Positions 1 through 9,429 of a DNA stretch of 33,861 nucleotides are shown here, piece by piece. Below the pieces are notes generated by a model, which had not been told where the DNA came from, did no database searches, and worked only from the letters and a program-made list of their open reading frames with translations. Both the position numbers and the translations under genes were made by a program. Within the stretch, counting starts at the first letter, position 1. The number at the start of each line of letters is the position of its first letter. The stretch is from Microbacteriaceae bacterium (GTDB lineage Bacteria > Actinomycetota > Actinomycetes > Actinomycetales > Microbacteriaceae). Where the stretch lies: contig JAIOXB010000005.1 in assembly GCA_021741825.1 (NCBI GenBank), positions 1-33,861 on the forward strand. Reading direction: 5' to 3'.

Positions 1-1182
1 TTCAAGCGTCGTTGGGTCCGTTACCAAACGGTAGGGAACAACGTTGTAAACGGTACGCGTGATGTAGCTTGTGTAACCATTTGTGATGTAGTCCGGGTTG
101 ATCACGAGGTTCGCCCCAGAGCCGCTGGTTGGTACGACACCATTGAGGGTTCCGATTACCGCTCCGAAACGAACATCGGTGACGCCTTCAATTCCCTTGG
201 CCATCGCAATCCACTTCGGAATTGAGAACGGAGTGATGGCTCCAGGGTTTCCGTCGACAGCAGCACCACTGTGCTCCTGCACCGAAATACCGGTGTAGTC
301 CGCTGCTGATGTGAAGGTATTGTCTCCTCCGGAAACATCGCCCGCGTCTCCGGCTACGAAGGCCTTACGCTCGACACAGTTCGAAACGGAACTGCCGAAC
401 TTGGCACCAGACTTACCCTGCCAGAAGTCGCCGGTTCCCGACCCAGCTTGGGGAAGGTAGGCACGAATACGCGTAGAGGTCTCGCCATCGGCCAAGGTGT
501 AGCTGTTGTCTACGAGTTTGGTTTCTGCGCCAGTCTTGGTGATGATGCGAGTCGCAGCACAGTTGTAGATTGCCCACAGAGAGCTTGGTGTGACTCCGCT
601 ACCATTTGCGGCATCGGTCGAAGAACCAACGGTCAGCGCAGGCATCACCGAGTCATCGGAGACTGCATAACCCATTGCGTCTTTTGCAAATGGGACATAG
701 GCAACGACGCCACCCTCAACGACCGTGGGGCCGGAAGAGGAGCGCGAGTACTGGAATTGGCCAACAACATTATTGGCGCCAGCCACTGTTGACCACGAAC
801 CTGCAGAACCGCTGAAAGGAGTGCAGGTTTCTGAGTCATCTGCGCCGATTGCCACATTGAGGGCCTTGAGTCCGTTGCCGGAGCCGTTGGGACGACAAAT
901 CGCTGTGTTCCCATTTGACTTGGTCTGAATAGTCCCGGCAGCGTTCGCGTCGTAGGAGGCGAGCTTCCAATCACCGTTGTTCGACACTCGACCAATCGCA
1001 ATCTGAAGACCGTTCATGACATCCTGCGTGGTGTCCGAACCGACGCCGGAGAGTTGTCCGTACAGGGACTTCGCGCCGTTTGCAATCGGATCGGCTTGTG
1101 CGACGGGCGCAACAAGCCCGCCGAGAAGTAGTGCGGTGAGACCAGAGGCCGCAGCCAACTTGGTCGTCAACGAGAATTTCAT
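1..1182 (-). CDS. Secreted PstS/PBP-like substrate-binding protein, 3' end truncated by window edge
   Basis: Open minus-strand frame from ATG at 1182 to window start: MKFSLTTKLAAASGLTALLLGGLVAPVAQADPIANGAKSLYGQLSGVGSDTTQDVMNGLQ. Sec signal peptide, then a 'GVGSDTTQDVM' start resembling PBP-like phosphate-binding proteins. Missing from ORF track because no stop lies inside the window. Confidence 0.8.
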   Translation of the reverse strand, partial: MKFSLTTKLAAASGLTALLLGGLVAPVAQADPIANGAKSLYGQLSGVGSDTTQDVMNGLQIAIGRVSNNGDWKLASYDANAAGTIQTKSNGNTAICRPNGSGNGLKALNVAIGADDSETCTPFSGSAGSWSTVAGANNVVGQFQYSRSSSGPTVVEGGVVAYVPFAKDAMGYAVSDDSVMPALTVGSSTDAANGSGVTPSSLWAIYNCAATRIITKTGAETKLVDNSYTLADGETSTRIRAYLPQAGSGTGDFWQGKSGAKFGSSVSNCVERKAFVAGDAGDVSGGDNTFTSAADYTGISVQEHSGAAVDGNPGAITPFSIPKWIAMAKGIEGVTDVRFGAVIGTLNGVVPTSGSGANLVINPDYITNGYTSYITRTVYNVVPYRLVTDPTTLE

Positions 1183-1305
1183 TGTTTTCCTTTCGTGGGT
1201 GCGCCCCGGACCTGAACCCAGTTCCGTGGCGGTGTGATGGAGTCCCATCTCACATTCCCAATGTTCATTCCCCAAGGTAAATAGCAGTCGAACTCGACGT
1301 TAACG

Positions 1306-3831
1306 CTAGAGGGATTTTGCCTTTCGAATTAGGGTTCGTCCACCCGCAATCATGGGAATTCCGAAGCACAATGCTGACAACATTGAATACCGCAACGCGG
1401 ACGATGGATCGCCAGGAAACTTCCCAGTTGCAGCAGCCGAAGCTTCCGTGACAGGTGTTCCGAGGTTGTCAGTTGGTAATGTCGGGGACACTGTCGTGTC
1501 AAAATCAGTGGACTCTGACGCCAAGTGTTCAGGACAAACAGGATTCGATACTTCTGCAGAAATTTTGCCGATTGCACTCTTTGTCTGTGCGACTTGCGCG
1601 TCATCGAGTGGGACATAACCCACCGGGATTTCACCCTCTCCATTTCCGATGGTTTGACCATCGTTGGCGATGTGCGACAACAGGCCTTTGAAGGACTTGA
1701 GCTCGCCAATCGACGAACGACACACGTCCACCGCGGCATACGTCAGTGTCGCAAGGGGGTACGACTCCTCTTTGGCTAATGTCGCGGTTGAGACCTTCAC
1801 ACCTACGACGTTGGATTCGACAAACTCGGACACAGCTGAATCAATCGATGCGGAATTTGCTTGGACAGCCTCACCACTTGGATTGATGAGTTTTGCCGTC
1901 GAGAGGCCCAATCGTTCCGCAGTCGCAAGATCAGTAACCGTGAGCATGAATCGGCGCCCTAGAAGTTGCGAACCGCTTGACACAAATGCTGCAGGCGAAC
2001 GACCGGTGTCCCAAAACGTTTTGGTTCCTGGTTCTCCGCGAAATGCGCGAACACCACCGTCGTGGAGATCATGTACATATGGCCGAAGTTCGAAAGTTCC
2101 GAAACCAGGTTCCGGGACGGTATCAGATTCCCTGAAGGTTGCCGTGTCGGCTTTGGGGAATGAGTTGATTGTTTCGTCGTTGTCGATGTCGAGAGTTTGG
2201 TAGTTCCGGTTAACTACCATTCCCCAATCGTCCGCAATCCCATCCAGGAAGGCCTTTGCGTCGGCGTCAGCCTTAACGTAATCCCACAACTGTGCGAACA
2301 CATCTTCGTTACCAATCGGCACCATCAAACCTGCAGGCTCCGCACCATTGACGAACTGATCAAACTCTGGGTTTAGTTCAAGGAACTCGGGGTCGTGGCG
2401 CAGATTCAGGGCATTCGTGGCCAGATAGGAAAGTCGCTCCCCGCCCGCAACATCGGCTTTATACGACTGAGTCAACAGTTTTGCCACTAATCGAGGATTC
2501 AACGTCATTTCCGTGACCTGTTGTCCATCTTTGGACTCGAGAGGGTAGCCACCTTTAATGAAGTAATTGATGTTGAATGCGATTGTCAACGCAGATTTCA
2601 CAGCGGGAGCGTAGACGACCGTTGAATCTCCCACTTCGATTGAGGAGAGCGGATTATCGACGAATGCGAGTCGAGCCGCCCCATCTGTATCACTAACAAT
2701 GTTTCGTCTTGATTCTGCATCGCCGATCATCGAGAATCCAAAGACAGACTTCTTCGCGCACATTGCCGATTGCCATGACGAGAATGCAGGGGTCACCAAC
2801 TGATTGCCGGTGGTACGCAATTCATCAGCCCCGATGGGGCAGTTGGATTCGACGCTCCGGAAACTAAGCGGAAACTCGAATCGGTTGTCCCAGTTCGACT
2901 GAGACAGCGGCGAGCCCGACAAACGGCCGTTGACGCCGTCAAGAAAGTTTTCACCCGAAGCAGTAAATTCACCGCGAGGCACGACAACAAGCCAACAATC
3001 GCGAATCTCGCCATCCGCCTGCGGGGATCCGCACCCTAAGTGAGGCGCCTCCACGACGGTCTGAATCTCGAACGTTGCTTCTCCAGTTCCATTTGAGGTG
3101 GTTCGAGCCCCAGAGATTTCATTGGTCGATGTAGCGTCAAAGAAACGCTCGACATCGTGAGTAGTTTGTCCATCCGGATAAAGCGTGTTTGGTGCTGTTT
3201 CAAACGGCACGGAATAGGTGTATTCGTACTCCCCCAAGGGCGGGCGGATAGCGAATTTGCCGGTGTAGTCCTGGATAGGGTCTTCACCTTCAAATCCGAG
3301 AGATCGAGTCATGGCATTCGAACCCAATAGCGAAACGTTGGCTCCAGTCGCTGCACCAAATTGACATCTCGCCGGGTCGGCCGAGCCACTCCCGTCGTCC
3401 CAACATTGCATAATTTGCATAAAGTTCGACGCAAGTTGCTGAGCCGACGTTTCGACACCACCGTTCCAGGTGACTTTGACAGCCTGATAGCTAAGGTCCT
3501 GCACCTGGCTTACAGATACCTGGAGGTTTTCAAAGAGCGAATAGTTGGGTGCGGCATTGTCACGAACAGTGTCGAGCCAGTCGATTGTCATCGATCCGTC
3601 GGAGTTGACGCGCGGCGTTCGAGAGGCCTGTCGCGATACGGGCTCTGCTGCCGGCTCTGTTGTCGGCTCGACCGTCGGCGTATCCGTGGGGAGAACCCCG
3701 ACGGTTACATCGCCTTCCGCGGCGTATGCCGAGGTGACGGCCATTCCTCCGAAAAACACTCCGAGCCCCAAATCGGTGAGCAGCAGCACTGCGAGAAATC
3801 GTGTTCGTTTCGGCGGTCGGCGCTCTGACAT
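1306..3831 (-). CDS. Large secreted, C-terminally membrane-anchored PBP-like protein of unknown function
   Basis: ORF track 1306..3984; more likely start is ATG at 3831 (MSERRPPKRTRFLAVLLLTDLGLGVFFGGMAVTSAYAAEGD, signal peptide), just after the pstS stop. Pro/Thr/Glu linker near the N-terminus and a hydrophobic C-terminus (LRYSMLSALCFGIPMIAGGRTLIRKAKSL). Confidence 0.75.
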   Translation of the reverse strand: MSERRPPKRTRFLAVLLLTDLGLGVFFGGMAVTSAYAAEGDVTVGVLPTDTPTVEPTTEPAAEPVSRQASRTPRVNSDGSMTIDWLDTVRDNAAPNYSLFENLQVSVSQVQDLSYQAVKVTWNGGVETSAQQLASNFMQIMQCWDDGSGSADPARCQFGAATGANVSLLGSNAMTRSLGFEGEDPIQDYTGKFAIRPPLGEYEYTYSVPFETAPNTLYPDGQTTHDVERFFDATSTNEISGARTTSNGTGEATFEIQTVVEAPHLGCGSPQADGEIRDCWLVVVPRGEFTASGENFLDGVNGRLSGSPLSQSNWDNRFEFPLSFRSVESNCPIGADELRTTGNQLVTPAFSSWQSAMCAKKSVFGFSMIGDAESRRNIVSDTDGAARLAFVDNPLSSIEVGDSTVVYAPAVKSALTIAFNINYFIKGGYPLESKDGQQVTEMTLNPRLVAKLLTQSYKADVAGGERLSYLATNALNLRHDPEFLELNPEFDQFVNGAEPAGLMVPIGNEDVFAQLWDYVKADADAKAFLDGIADDWGMVVNRNYQTLDIDNDETINSFPKADTATFRESDTVPEPGFGTFELRPYVHDLHDGGVRAFRGEPGTKTFWDTGRSPAAFVSSGSQLLGRRFMLTVTDLATAERLGLSTAKLINPSGEAVQANSASIDSAVSEFVESNVVGVKVSTATLAKEESYPLATLTYAAVDVCRSSIGELKSFKGLLSHIANDGQTIGNGEGEIPVGYVPLDDAQVAQTKSAIGKISAEVSNPVCPEHLASESTDFDTTVSPTLPTDNLGTPVTEASAAATGKFPGDPSSALRYSMLSALCFGIPMIAGGRTLIRKAKSL

Positions 3832-3833
3832 GA

Positions 3834-5414
3834 CTATCGAACCTTCCGTGCGGCATAAGTGACGACTACGGGCGGAACAACAACGATGAGAACCAACACG
3901 ATGATGACGCTGAGGATGATCCAGTTCGTCGCCGCCCAACCATTTGAGGTCGTAGCTACAGGGATTGCTTTCACGTTGGAACACACGCCCGTGTCGACGT
4001 CACAAGTAGTCGGCCCTGTTCCCATGGTTCCACCCATGACGCCGCCGCCGGTCGTTCCAGTTCCTGTTGTGCCTCCGGTGGTTCCTGTAATCGTTGTGCC
4101 GGTCGTCGTTCCCCCTGAGGTCGTGCCCGTTGCGCCACCGGTGCCCGCGGTGCACTGCTCGACACCCTTTTTGTCACAGGCGTCCGGCATGGGTGCGTTC
4201 TTGGCTAGCGTGTTTTCGCCCGATGCCGAGAACGTCGGGTTGTTGCACTTGGCAATGTTGATCTTGGAGGTGTCCGCACCCGGGATTTTCGAGACCTGCT
4301 CAAGGCCTACCTTGACAAGGTTCACAGGAAGAGGGGAATAGCCGAGCACTTCTGCTTGTTGTTGGCCCTCACACAAAAAATAGTTCGAAAAAGCCGCAAG
4401 GGTTCCGCCCTTGGCGGCAGTAAAGGAGGCCTGTTCCGTCGTGGGGACGATGATGTAGGAATAGGACGACAGCGGGTATGCGCGGGCGTCCTTGCTGTTG
4501 TAGACCCCACCGAGCTCTTGCGTCAAATACATCGATGAGTTTTTGTTTTGGTTGATTTTTGCTCCGAGGAGACCGACCGCGACGTTGGAAGCGGTCGGTT
4601 CAACGTAGTAGTTCGCATCGTTGAGGATCTTCGCGACGGGGAAATTGGTCTTTAGAGCGTAGGAATACTCGACGTACGTGATGGTTCCTTCGTTGGCTTT
4701 CTGGGCAACATACCCCGAGACACCTTGAGAACCAGGCTGTGCGACCATGCCGGACTTCGTGGGGTAGAACGACGTCTGACCGCATTCATTGCGACCGACC
4801 GCGTTGCAGTAGTTGTTCCACAAAGACGTGTACTTGGTTGCCATCCACAGCGTGAATTGGGCTGTCGAACCAGAACCGTCCGATCGAACTACGGGAACGA
4901 CGGCGCGATCCGGGAGCGTGATGCCGGGGTTATCGGCGGCAATCGCCGCGTCATTCCACTTCGTGATGACGCCCGTGAACATCTTGGTGACGACGTCACC
5001 TGAAAGTCGGAGGTTAGTGATTCGGTTTCCACCCGATGTCAAGTTGTACATGAACGCCGTTCCACCTGCGACGATTGGGATATAGACGAATGGGCGCGTT
5101 GGCAGTTCATCCACAACACCGTTGTCCTTGAGTCCATAGGGCGTTTCGGAAACGCCGAAGTCAACAGTTCCACCCTTGAATTGGTTGCGCCCGTCAACCG
5201 AACCGGTCGACGCGTAGTTGACGCTCATGCCGTACTGCTTGACGTTTCGACGCCACTGGTCAAGCGCATTTGCGCTCCATGACGAGCCCGCACCCGAGAT
5301 CGGCACGTAGTCGGCAGCCACGGCAGCGGTTGACCCACCCGTAACGATGATGGCCGTCAAGAGGAACGCCAGTAATGCGCGGACGGACGATACAAATTTT
5401 TGGCGAGCGTTCAC
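3834..5414 (-). CDS. pstS: Phosphate ABC transporter substrate-binding protein PstS with Gly/Thr-rich linker and C-terminal TM anchor
   Basis: GTG start at 5414 overlapping the pstA stop (GTGA). AADYVPISGAGSSWSANALDQWRRNVKQYGMSVNYASTGSVDGRNQFKGGTVDFGVSE is typical PstS; RSDGSGSTAQFTLW motif present; C-terminal WIILSVIIVLVLIVVVPPVVVTYAARKVR. Confidence 0.9.
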   Translation of the reverse strand: MNARQKFVSSVRALLAFLLTAIIVTGGSTAAVAADYVPISGAGSSWSANALDQWRRNVKQYGMSVNYASTGSVDGRNQFKGGTVDFGVSETPYGLKDNGVVDELPTRPFVYIPIVAGGTAFMYNLTSGGNRITNLRLSGDVVTKMFTGVITKWNDAAIAADNPGITLPDRAVVPVVRSDGSGSTAQFTLWMATKYTSLWNNYCNAVGRNECGQTSFYPTKSGMVAQPGSQGVSGYVAQKANEGTITYVEYSYALKTNFPVAKILNDANYYVEPTASNVAVGLLGAKINQNKNSSMYLTQELGGVYNSKDARAYPLSSYSYIIVPTTEQASFTAAKGGTLAAFSNYFLCEGQQQAEVLGYSPLPVNLVKVGLEQVSKIPGADTSKINIAKCNNPTFSASGENTLAKNAPMPDACDKKGVEQCTAGTGGATGTTSGGTTTGTTITGTTGGTTGTGTTGGGVMGGTMGTGPTTCDVDTGVCSNVKAIPVATTSNGWAATNWIILSVIIVLVLIVVVPPVVVTYAARKVR

Positions 5415-6676
5415 GAGGGTTCCTTCGCGTTGAGAGTGCGTCGACGTGCGATCGACGTGAGGGTGCGGGCAGTTTTGGCGAACCATCCGAAGAACTCGGC
5501 GCGGCGAATTCGCGCACGTGCCGACTTTTCGGGGGTCATGCCACCGATGATTCGGGCGATGACGAAAAGTGCAAGGACGAGAAGCATGAGCACAGCCGCG
5601 GTACCAAAACCTCGGGCGATCATCGTCGGTTCGGGCGACTTCACAAACTGGAAGATTGCAAGAGGGAGCGAGATCATCGGGGATTCGAGCGGGTTAACGT
5701 TGAGCTCGGCGGTGAATCCCGAAGTCAACAGAACCGGTGACGTCTCGCCAATTCCACGGGCTGTAGCGAGAATGATTGATGTCGTAAGACCGGACCGCGA
5801 TGTGGGTAGGACGACGTTCCAGACGGTCTTCCATTGAGATGCGCCGAGCCCAATGGACGCTTCTTTGAGCGTTTGAGGTACGAGACGCAACACGACATCA
5901 GCGGATCGAATCATGATGGGGAGCATCATGACGCTGATCGCGAGCGAGGCCGCGAGGCCCGATTTCGGAAGCCCGAACATCAGGATTGCAGTAGCGAAAA
6001 TGAACAAACCGGCAACGATTGAGGGGAGCGCCGTCATCGCTTCAACAATGGTGCGAACGAAACGAGAGAAACGGCCTGGGATTTCGTTCAGATACACAGC
6101 GGCGGCGATTCCGAGCGGGATCGTGATTGCCAGCGCAATCGCGATTTGGATGAGCGATCCCGCGATAGCGTGCGCCACACCACCGACGCTGAGAGGGTCA
6201 AGTGGTCCTGCTAGCCCCATGTCTTCCGTGTAGAAGGTGAGGTACGGCAGCGCCTCGGCACCGCGACCGATCACGAAGACGATGACGAAGATGAGGACCG
6301 AGAAGAGGAGTACGGCAACGCTCGTGACCAAGACCGCGATGAGGCGATCCATCACGAAGGTCTTGGTGTCGTCGATTGACACGAGGAGCGCGTACAAGCC
6401 CACGAACGTCAGGTACCACACCACGAAGAAAGCGATTCCGCCGGTGATGGGGGCGACCTGGGTCGCGAGAACGATTGTCAGCGCGAACGCAGCAACGGCC
6501 GCTCCCAGAATCGACAGAAGGTCGCCGATGCGAATTCCACCCAGTGTTCGCTTGGGTTCAACACCGACGAATTCCCCACGCGGGTGAATCGTTGTGACCT
6601 TTGCCGACGGGCGCTTCTTGCGTGATACGCCGACGAGAGCGTTGGTGCTTACGGGGGCCTTCGTGGTCGTTGCCAT
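5411..6676 (-). CDS. pstA: Phosphate ABC transporter permease PstA
   Basis: Polytopic permease with EAA-like loop (IGLGASQWKTVWNVVLPTSRSGLTTSIILATARGIGETSPVLLTSG); ATG overlaps the pstC stop. Confidence 0.9.
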   Translation of the reverse strand: MATTTKAPVSTNALVGVSRKKRPSAKVTTIHPRGEFVGVEPKRTLGGIRIGDLLSILGAAVAAFALTIVLATQVAPITGGIAFFVVWYLTFVGLYALLVSIDDTKTFVMDRLIAVLVTSVAVLLFSVLIFVIVFVIGRGAEALPYLTFYTEDMGLAGPLDPLSVGGVAHAIAGSLIQIAIALAITIPLGIAAAVYLNEIPGRFSRFVRTIVEAMTALPSIVAGLFIFATAILMFGLPKSGLAASLAISVMMLPIMIRSADVVLRLVPQTLKEASIGLGASQWKTVWNVVLPTSRSGLTTSIILATARGIGETSPVLLTSGFTAELNVNPLESPMISLPLAIFQFVKSPEPTMIARGFGTAAVLMLLVLALFVIARIIGGMTPEKSARARIRRAEFFGWFAKTARTLTSIARRRTLNAKEPS

Positions 6677-7653
6677 TAGGACGCTGCCCCCGATCGCGAC
6701 CGAGCGACGACGATTGATGCGCCGAAGTTGACGATGAGGGTCATTGTAAAGAGCGCGAGGCCCGCCGCCATGAGGGCCGACAGTCCCATCTCAGTTGACT
6801 CGCCGTAACGAAGGGCGATGAGCGCCGCGACGGACGATGCACCGTTTTGCAGGATGTTCGGCTGGATGACGAAGACAGGCGAGATGATCATGTACACCGC
6901 GATTGTCTCGCCCAGGGCGCGACCGAGACCGAGCATCGTTCCACCGATGATTCCGCCCTGGCCGAACGGAAGGACGACGTTGCGGATCATTGCCCAGCGG
7001 GTCGCACCGAGTGCCAGAGCGCCCTCGCGTTCACCGACGGGAGTCTGCGAGAACACTTCTCGCATGATGGACGTGACAATGGGCGTGACCATAATCCCGA
7101 CGACGATTCCGGCGATGAACGTCGATGACGTGTAGACCGTCGTTGTGGCGAGCGGGTCGGTTGGGTCGACCCCCGTCACGCCGAGCCCGGGAATCCAGCC
7201 GAAGTATTGCGAAATCCAGCGCGAAACCGGAACGATCGCCTGCTGAAGAAAGAAGAACCCCCACAGCCCGAAGACGACGGAGGGAATTGCGGCCATGAGG
7301 TCGACAATCGACACGAGAAAGCTGCGAAGTTGCCTGGGTGCATATTCGGTGATGAACAGTGCGGTTCCCAGCGAGAGCGGAAGCGCCACGATGATCGCGA
7401 CTGTGGCGATGAGGATAGTTCCGACGATGACGGCGGCGATACCGAACTTACCGGCGTCGGGTTCCCATGCCTGTTCGGTGAAGAAGCTCCACCCCGCCAT
7501 ATTGAGCGCCTGCGCCGCGCGATAACCGAGGAATGAACCGACCAGCACCATGATGATGAGCACCACAGAGCCGCCCGCGCGAATGACTCCGCGGAAGACC
7601 TTGTCGCTTCCATCACGAATGATGGTGAGCTTGCGTGGTGTGTCGGTGAGCAT
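6676..7653 (-). CDS. pstC: Phosphate ABC transporter permease PstC
   Basis: FITEYAPRQLRSFLVSIVDLMAAIPSVVFGLWGFFFL and ALGATRWAMIRNVVLPFGQGGIIGGTMLGLGRALGETIAVYMI are PstC signatures. Confidence 0.92.
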   Translation of the reverse strand: MLTDTPRKLTIIRDGSDKVFRGVIRAGGSVVLIIMVLVGSFLGYRAAQALNMAGWSFFTEQAWEPDAGKFGIAAVIVGTILIATVAIIVALPLSLGTALFITEYAPRQLRSFLVSIVDLMAAIPSVVFGLWGFFFLQQAIVPVSRWISQYFGWIPGLGVTGVDPTDPLATTTVYTSSTFIAGIVVGIMVTPIVTSIMREVFSQTPVGEREGALALGATRWAMIRNVVLPFGQGGIIGGTMLGLGRALGETIAVYMIISPVFVIQPNILQNGASSVAALIALRYGESTEMGLSALMAAGLALFTMTLIVNFGASIVVARSRSGAAS

Positions 7654-7710
7654 GAATCCGTTTCCTCAAGGTGTCAGGCGCGACGGAAGTCGCACAACAA
7701 TGCTGGCTCA

Positions 7711-7732
7711 ACGAGGTAAACGGAGGGTGAAC
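7711..7732 (-). promoter_or_regulatory. Putative PHO box (tandem 11-nt direct repeats)
   Basis: Minus strand reads GTTCACCCTCC GTTTACCTCGT, two adjacent 11-mers starting GTT(C/T)ACC, about 58 nt upstream of pstC. Resembles actinobacterial PhoP PHO-box repeats. Confidence 0.6.
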
Positions 7733-7754
7733 GGTGACACTGCCGAACAAAAAC

Positions 7755-8543
7755 TTAGTGTCGGGAGGAATCCGACTTCATGAGGGTTTTTGCGACGGAA
7801 ATCAGCATTCGACGGGGAACAAACCGTCCTGCCATCGCCATGACGCGATTGGAGGATCCGACGATGACGCTGGGCGGCGGGGATTTTGTATCAAGGGCCG
7901 ACATCGCGGTGGCGACAACTTGCGAAGGAGTCATGAGTCCACCCGACATCGCGCGCCCGCCGGCGACGTCGAAAAATTCGGTTGCCGTTCCGCCGGGCGA
8001 GACGGCGAGCGCCGTCACACCCGTTCCCTGCAACTCGCCCCACAACGCTTCGGTGAACGACAAAACATAGGCCTTCGTCGCGGCATAAACCGACATGTTG
8101 GGAACGGGTTGATACGCGGCGGTTGACGCGATGTTGATGATTGTTCCACGGCCACGTTCGATCATCGGCGCGACGAACAATCGTGAGAGTTGCGTCAAGG
8201 CGGTGATGTTGACGTTGATCTCGTCGGCCATGCCGTCGAGATCTTCGGCGGCGAATGCGCCGATGTGGCCCCACCCCGAATTGTTGACGAGCACGTCGAT
8301 TGGGGTTTTCCCGACAGCGGTCGCGAGTTTTTTCGCAGCGCCCGGTACCGAGAGGTCCGATGCAACCACACGCACGCTTACCCCGTGAGACGCAGTGATT
8401 TCTGCGGCCAGCGCATCCAGTCGATCGGTTCGTCGCGCAGCGATGACGAGGTCGTGTCCGCGCGATGCGTATTCGCGGGCGAACACCGCGCCGATCCCGC
8501 TGCTCGCGCCGGTGATGAGTGCTGTTGGTCGTTTTTCTGCCAT
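7755..8543 (-). CDS. Short-chain dehydrogenase/reductase family oxidoreductase
   Basis: TALITGASSGIGAVFAREYASRG (TGxxxGIG), NNSGWG, YAATKAY (YxxxK). Confidence 0.92.
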   Translation of the reverse strand: MAEKRPTALITGASSGIGAVFAREYASRGHDLVIAARRTDRLDALAAEITASHGVSVRVVASDLSVPGAAKKLATAVGKTPIDVLVNNSGWGHIGAFAAEDLDGMADEINVNITALTQLSRLFVAPMIERGRGTIINIASTAAYQPVPNMSVYAATKAYVLSFTEALWGELQGTGVTALAVSPGGTATEFFDVAGGRAMSGGLMTPSQVVATAMSALDTKSPPPSVIVGSSNRVMAMAGRFVPRRMLISVAKTLMKSDSSRH

Positions 8544-8628
8544 TTCGTCAGTCTAGTGACCGCTGCGATTCGGCCCGCCGTCGAGAAACAATCTCATTAA
8601 ATAACCGAACTCATGTTAGTATTTTGCC

Positions 8629-9375
8629 ATGGGAAGACCGCCAAAAGGAACTCGGCCAGTAACCGACCCGTCGTTGACGGATGATTTTTGGCGGGACCTC
8701 ACCGGACAATCCGAGCCAGCACAGCGGGACCAATTCCTGTGGCTGTCGATTCACCTCGTCCGTGAACTCGGTTTGAATCAGTTCAAGATCACGACGGTCG
8801 CCAAAATGCTCGGGTATTCGGTGGCGATGGTCAATCACCATTTCGGGTCACGCGACGGGCTCATTGCTGAATGTGCCGAGCGAGTGCACCAGAACTACTC
8901 GCTCGAACTAATTGATGCAACCGAAGCCGCAGAGCGCAACCCGCGAGCCCGGCTCGAGGCGTACATCAGGGCCCGTGTGGTTTGTGGTCGACAGCTTGGG
9001 GGCTGGACGCAGGTTCTCAACTACCCCTACCACTCCTTCGAATCGCCAGCCATCGCAATCTCGCGATCAGGCGACTCGTTTGAGAACAGTTTCTTCCGGA
9101 ACCTGACGTACATCACCCAGTTGGTGCTCGACTTACAACAGGGGACCGTCTCGGACACGCGTCCCGATCGGCACGCGTTCGCGACCGAGATCATGAAACG
9201 CAACCCCGTAGCGATTTTTCACGCGGCGAATATTGGTACCGCAACTGCCGGGGCCGTGATGTGGATGTCGGGACGAATGGATGTCCTCACGCAACCTCAA
9301 GAGATTGTGGATCTCGCGAACGCGGCCCTCGAATGGCAGGTTGGCCACTTGGTCGACAGCATTCCCGTTCCCTGA
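8629..9375 (+). CDS. TetR/AcrR family transcriptional regulator
   Basis: N-terminal HTH: LGLNQFKITTVAKMLGYSVAMVNHHFGSRDGLIAE. Confidence 0.85.
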   Translation: MGRPPKGTRPVTDPSLTDDFWRDLTGQSEPAQRDQFLWLSIHLVRELGLNQFKITTVAKMLGYSVAMVNHHFGSRDGLIAECAERVHQNYSLELIDATEAAERNPRARLEAYIRARVVCGRQLGGWTQVLNYPYHSFESPAIAISRSGDSFENSFFRNLTYITQLVLDLQQGTVSDTRPDRHAFATEIMKRNPVAIFHAANIGTATAGAVMWMSGRMDVLTQPQEIVDLANAALEWQVGHLVDSIPVP

Positions 9376-9429
9376 ATCCCGTCACCGGTGCGCAACAATA
9401 GACGTACAACCCGGTGAAAGGACTCGACC

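Noticed and set aside
1241-1275. CACATTCCC / TTCATTCCC direct repeat upstream of the first PBP gene as a second PHO box
   Set aside because: Repeats are 13 nt apart rather than 11 and in the opposite orientation to the gene; only one unit resembles the consensus.
1352-3862. Many plus-strand ORFs (e.g. 1664..2203, 3361..3828, 3859..4341) opposite the PBP/pst genes
   Set aside because: Antisense shadows of well-supported minus-strand genes in GC-rich DNA; no recognisable domains or SDs.
4012-4150. Low-complexity GT-rich tract as a CRISPR or tandem DNA repeat
   Set aside because: It encodes the Gly/Thr linker of PstS; no regular repeat-spacer structure.
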